The position numbers were made by a program, and so were the translations under genes. A stretch of DNA of 64,000 nucleotides from Corynebacterium felinum (lineage in GTDB: Bacteria > Actinomycetota > Actinomycetes > Mycobacteriales > Mycobacteriaceae), in contig NZ_CP047209.1 of the NCBI RefSeq assembly GCF_030408755.1, positions 1,054,001 to 1,118,000 on the forward strand, given 5' to 3'. Positions 61,120-64,000 of this stretch are shown in pieces. Position 1 is the first letter of the stretch, and each line of letters begins with the position of its first letter. Below the pieces are notes generated by a model that did not search any database, was not told the origin of the DNA, and was given only the letters and a program-made list of their open reading frames with translations.

Positions 61120-62772
61120 ATGACTCCAGCCGATCTTTCTGCACTGATTAAAGACACCGCCGTTGCGGTCCTCAATGCCCGCGCGCTTGATACCGCGGCA
61201 CTGCCCGAGCAGGTAGTAGTTGAGCGCCCCCGCAACCCTGAGCACGGGGATTATGCAACCAACCTTGCGCTTCAGGTGGCGAAGAAAGTCGGCTTAAATC
61301 CTCGCGAACTAGCAACTGCACTCGCGGAAGCGCTCGCAGAAACCGATGGCATTGCAACTGCCGAAATCGCAGGTCCTGGCTTTATTAACATTCGTCTCGA
61401 CGCAAGCGCGCAGGGAACTATCGTGTCGACCATCCTTTTGCAAGGCGATACCTACGGGCACCAAGATTTCCTCGCTGACCGAGTGGTCAACCTCGAGTTC
61501 GTCTCCGCGAACCCAACCGGTCCTATTCACCTCGGCGGCACCCGCTGGGCAGCGCTGGGCGATGCCCTGGGTCGTATCCTAACTGCGTGTGGTGCGAAGG
61601 TCACTCGCGAGTACTACTTCAACGATCACGGTCGCCAGATTGATCGCTTCACCAATTCCCTGATCGCCGCAGCGAAGGGCGAACCTACCCCGGAAGACGG
61701 CTACGGTGGAGCATATATTCAGGAAATCGCGGCGAACGTGCTTTCGCGTGTGCCCAATGCGCTTGAGCTTGACGACGCCGAGATGAGCGAGACTTTCCGC
61801 GCCGAAGGCGTGGACATGATGTTCGCACAGATCAAGGCATCCCTACACGAATTCCGCACCGACTTCGACGTGTACTTCCACGAAAACTCCCTGTTCGAGT
61901 CCGGTGCTGTGGATCGCGCCGTCGATAAGCTCAAGGACAACGGAAACCTGTACTTCAACGACGGCGCATGGTGGCTGAAGTCGAGCGACTACGGTGATGA
62001 CAAAGACCGAGTTGTGATCAAGTCTGACGGCGATGCCGCCTACATTGCCGGCGATATTGCCTACGTTGCCGACAAATTCGAGCGCGGACACAACCTTGCT
62101 ATCTACATGCTCGGCGCAGACCACCACGGTTACATCAGCCGCCTGCGTGCCGCCACCGCCGCCATGGGATACGACCCGAAGCAGGTTGAGGTGCTCATCG
62201 GACAGATGGTCAACCTTGTGCGCGACGGTGAAGCGATCAAGATGAGCAAACGCGCCGGAACAGTCATTACCCTCGACGACCTCGTGGAAGCAATCGGCGT
62301 GGATGGTGCCCGCTATGCAATGATTCGCTCCTCTGCCGATTCCACCCTCGATATCGATCTTGCGCTGTGGACCTCCCAATCTTCCGACAACCCTGTGTAC
62401 TACGTCCAGTACGGGCATGCGCGCTTGTGCTCGATCGCACGCAAGGCGGAAGAACTCGGCGTGAGCGCTGAAAACCCAGACCTTTCCCTGCTCGCCCATG
62501 AGCGTGAAGGCGATTTGATCCGCACCCTCGGTGAGTTCCCAGCCATCGTGAAGGCTGCTGCTCAACTGCGCGAACCACACCGCGTTGCCCGCTACGCCGA
62601 AGCCTTGGCCGGTACTTTCCACCGTTTCTACGACAACTGCCAGATCCTGCCGAAGCAGGGCGAAGAAGTACAGCCTATTCACACAGCTCGCCTCGCGCTG
62701 GCTTTCGCGAGCCGCCAGGTTCTGCGCAACGCCCTCGAGATGCTTGGCATCAGCGCACCAGAGCGCATGTAA
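61120..62772 (+). CDS. argS: arginyl-tRNA synthetase
   Basis: A 550-residue class I synthetase of normal length. The HIGH-type motif is [13 protein letters not shown] (about residues 127-139), KMSKS-type is [10 protein letters not shown] (about 370-380), and the all-alpha anticodon-binding domain ends in [12 protein letters not shown]. The N-terminal Add-1 domain (about 20-100) recognises the tRNA D-loop. ATG 61120 begins the family's N-terminus; the frame is open to 61000, but that part is not ArgS-like. It charges tRNA-Arg. In corynebacteria argS and lysA are one operon, and the next gene here is lysA. Confidence 0.96.
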   Translation: MTPADLSALIKDTAVAVLNARALDTAALPEQVVVERPRNPEHGDYATNLALQVAKKVGLNPRELATALAEALAETDGIATAEIAGPGFINIRLDASAQGTIVSTILLQGDTYGHQDFLADRVVNLEFVSANPTGPIHLGGTRWAALGDALGRILTACGAKVTREYYFNDHGRQIDRFTNSLIAAAKGEPTPEDGYGGAYIQEIAANVLSRVPNALELDDAEMSETFRAEGVDMMFAQIKASLHEFRTDFDVYFHENSLFESGAVDRAVDKLKDNGNLYFNDGAWWLKSSDYGDDKDRVVIKSDGDAAYIAGDIAYVADKFERGHNLAIYMLGADHHGYISRLRAATAAMGYDPKQVEVLIGQMVNLVRDGEAIKMSKRAGTVITLDDLVEAIGVDGARYAMIRSSADSTLDIDLALWTSQSSDNPVYYVQYGHARLCSIARKAEELGVSAENPDLSLLAHEREGDLIRTLGEFPAIVKAAAQLREPHRVARYAEALAGTFHRFYDNCQILPKQGEEVQPIHTARLALAFASRQVLRNALEMLGISAPERM

Positions 62773-62780
62773 CTTACGAA

Positions 62781-62850
62781 CCCCACCATCGCTGACGATA
62801 AGCACAGTCTAGGTTCAGCCTGAACTGTCTGCTTATGTGCGTTGGTGGGG
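62781..62850 (+). promoter_or_regulatory. long nested hairpin between argS and lysA
   Basis: Three stems in one element: CCCCACCA (62781) with TGGTGGGG (62843), ATAAGCA (62798) with TGCTTAT (62830), and GTTCAG (62813) with CTGAAC (62820). It starts eight bases after the argS stop and has no T-run. It could act as an attenuator, processing site or stabiliser in the argS-lysA transcript. Confidence 0.6.
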
Positions 62851-62886
62851 CTACCTTCGACCAAACATTGACATAAAAGGAAACCG

Positions 62887-64000
62887 ATGAGCTTTAATGC
62901 GCTGCCAGCACATGTCTGGCCCCGAAACGCCCGACGTGAAGAAGACGGCAGCGTCAGCATCGCTGGGGTGAGCCTTCCTGCGATTGCCGAGGAGTTTGGC
63001 ACCGCGGTGATGGTTGTCGATGAAGATGACTTCCGCTCCCGCTGCCGCGACATGGCTGTGGCTTTCGGCGGTGGCGAGCACGTGCACTATGCCTCTAAGG
63101 CGTTTCTTACGTCCCGCATTGCCCGCTGGGTTGCGGAAGAAGGACTGTGCCTAGATATCGCTTCGCATGGCGAGTTTTTGGTGGCACTGAATGCAGGGTT
63201 CCCCGCTGAGCGAATTGCTGCACATGGTAACAATAAAGATCATGCTTTCCTGCATGCCTTGGTGAGCAACGGTGTCGGGCATGTGGTGGTTGATTCCCAC
63301 CAAGAAATCGAGGAGCTAAATGCTGTAGCCGGTAGCTTGGGCATTGTCCAAGATGTGCTGGTGCGAGTCAAACCTGGTATTGATGCGCATACGCACGAGT
63401 TCATCGCGACCGCGCATGAGGATCAAAAGTTTGGTTTCTCACTTGCTTCTGGTTCTGCTTTTCGGGCAGCCGCGCGCGCCGTGGAATTGGAGAACCTCCG
63501 CTTGGTTGGCCTGCACTGCCACGTTGGCTCCCAGGTTTTCGACGCGGAAGGTTTCTCTTTGGCGGCAGAGCGTGTGCTCAAGCTCTACGGCCGCATCATG
63601 GATGAGCTGTCGGTGGGGGAGGAATTCCATATCTTGGATCTCGGCGGCGGCTACGGTATCGCATATTTGGAGAAAGAAACCCCGCTGGATGTGGTCGGCG
63701 TGGCCCAAGATTTGCTGAGCCGGGTGGAAAAGCATGCGGCACGATTCAACGTTCCGGTTCCCACGATCAAGGTGGAGCCCGGCCGAGCGATTGCCGGCCC
63801 GTCTACTGTCACTATGTATCGCGTGGGTACGGTCAAGGATGTGACGGTGGAGGATAATTTCTCCCGCCGCTACATTTCCGTCAACGGCGGTATGAGCGAC
63901 AATATTCGCCCAGCGCTTTACGACGCCGTCTACGACATCCGCAAAGTCAACGGCCTGACCCAGGGCGAAGAGATTCCAAGCCGCGTGGTGGGTTCGCACT
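62887..64000 (+). CDS. lysA: diaminopimelate decarboxylase, 3' part beyond the window
   Basis: The first 371 codons of a PLP enzyme making L-lysine from meso-diaminopimelate. Lys in HYASKAF (about residue 61) binds [16 protein letters not shown] (about 210-217), DLGGGYG (about 250-256) and VEPGRAI hold PLP and substrate. Actinobacterial LysA is about 445 residues, so some 75 residues are missing. ATG at 62887, 115 bases after argS, AAAGGAAAC upstream. Lysine and cell-wall supply. Confidence 0.95.
   Translation, partial: MSFNALPAHVWPRNARREEDGSVSIAGVSLPAIAEEFGTAVMVVDEDDFRSRCRDMAVAFGGGEHVHYASKAFLTSRIARWVAEEGLCLDIASHGEFLVALNAGFPAERIAAHGNNKDHAFLHALVSNGVGHVVVDSHQEIEELNAVAGSLGIVQDVLVRVKPGIDAHTHEFIATAHEDQKFGFSLASGSAFRAAARAVELENLRLVGLHCHVGSQVFDAEGFSLAAERVLKLYGRIMDELSVGEEFHILDLGGGYGIAYLEKETPLDVVGVAQDLLSRVEKHAARFNVPVPTIKVEPGRAIAGPSTVTMYRVGTVKDVTVEDNFSRRYISVNGGMSDNIRPALYDAVYDIRKVNGLTQGEEIPSRVVGSH

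Overview
The window looks like chromosome from a Corynebacterium, probably near the C. diphtheriae / C. ulcerans / C. pseudotuberculosis group. The evidence is the argS-lysA gene pair at the right end (a known corynebacterial operon), a DUF3558 lipoprotein next to a PPE-like Gly-rich protein (mycolic-acid actinobacterial families), a lutABC/lldP lactate locus, a moderate GC content of roughly 50-55 % by eye, and frequent GTG starts. The species cannot be fixed from the sequence alone. Both window edges cut genes: the left edge cuts a fused ABC exporter and the right edge cuts lysA.

Layout. 1-5.3 kb (minus strand): fused heterodimer-type ABC exporter, EcsC-like protein, GNAT acetyltransferase, and a shikimate-dehydrogenase-like enzyme of the HI0607 (SdhL) type, divergent from a type-B carboxylesterase. 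7.4-9.8 kb: an AT-richer pair of unrecognised membrane proteins translationally joined to a FhuF-like [2Fe-2S] reductase. 9.9-14.3 kb: acidic hypothetical protein, nucleoside hydrolase and a three-gene ECF importer whose fused ATPase has kept only one complete composite ATP site. 14.9-18.6 kb: MFS transporter and an ascorbate-type (Ula) PTS. 18.7-22 kb: divergent aldehyde dehydrogenase and FAD-dependent amine/amino-acid oxidase.

22.0-27.9 kb is an accessory island. It holds an IS3-family element with a -1 frameshift signal, a stray second IS end, then two type II restriction-modification systems in tandem: an Eco29kI-like GIY-YIG nuclease with its C5 methyltransferase, and a NaeI-like nuclease with its own C5 methyltransferase. 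A DEAD-box RNA helicase follows (28.2-30.4 kb). After it come a tandem duplication of a DUF3558 lipoprotein gene (second copy broken by loss of one A in a poly-A run) and a PPE/WXG-like Gly-rich protein (30.9-34.1 kb).

34.1-40.4 kb (minus strand) is the most suggestive unit. In transcription order it has a membrane sensor with no kinase domain, an SLC13/DASS-type anion transporter, a glycerate kinase, a Pro-rich membrane protein, a full histidine kinase whose sensor half resembles the lone sensor, and an OmpR-type regulator. I infer a glycerate or related organic-acid sensing, uptake and phosphorylation system.

40.8-44 kb: small membrane protein, membrane-anchored HNH nuclease, PutP. 44.8-52.7 kb: SNF2 helicase, SWIM protein, SbcD-like nuclease and a hookless SbcC-like ATPase. 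52.9-53.7 kb: MarR regulator and PspC protein. After about 1 kb of gene-free DNA comes tRNA-Arg(CCG), then lutABC and lldP for L-lactate oxidation, then argS and lysA, with structured non-coding DNA upstream of argS and between argS and lysA. I saw no CRISPR array and no rRNA.
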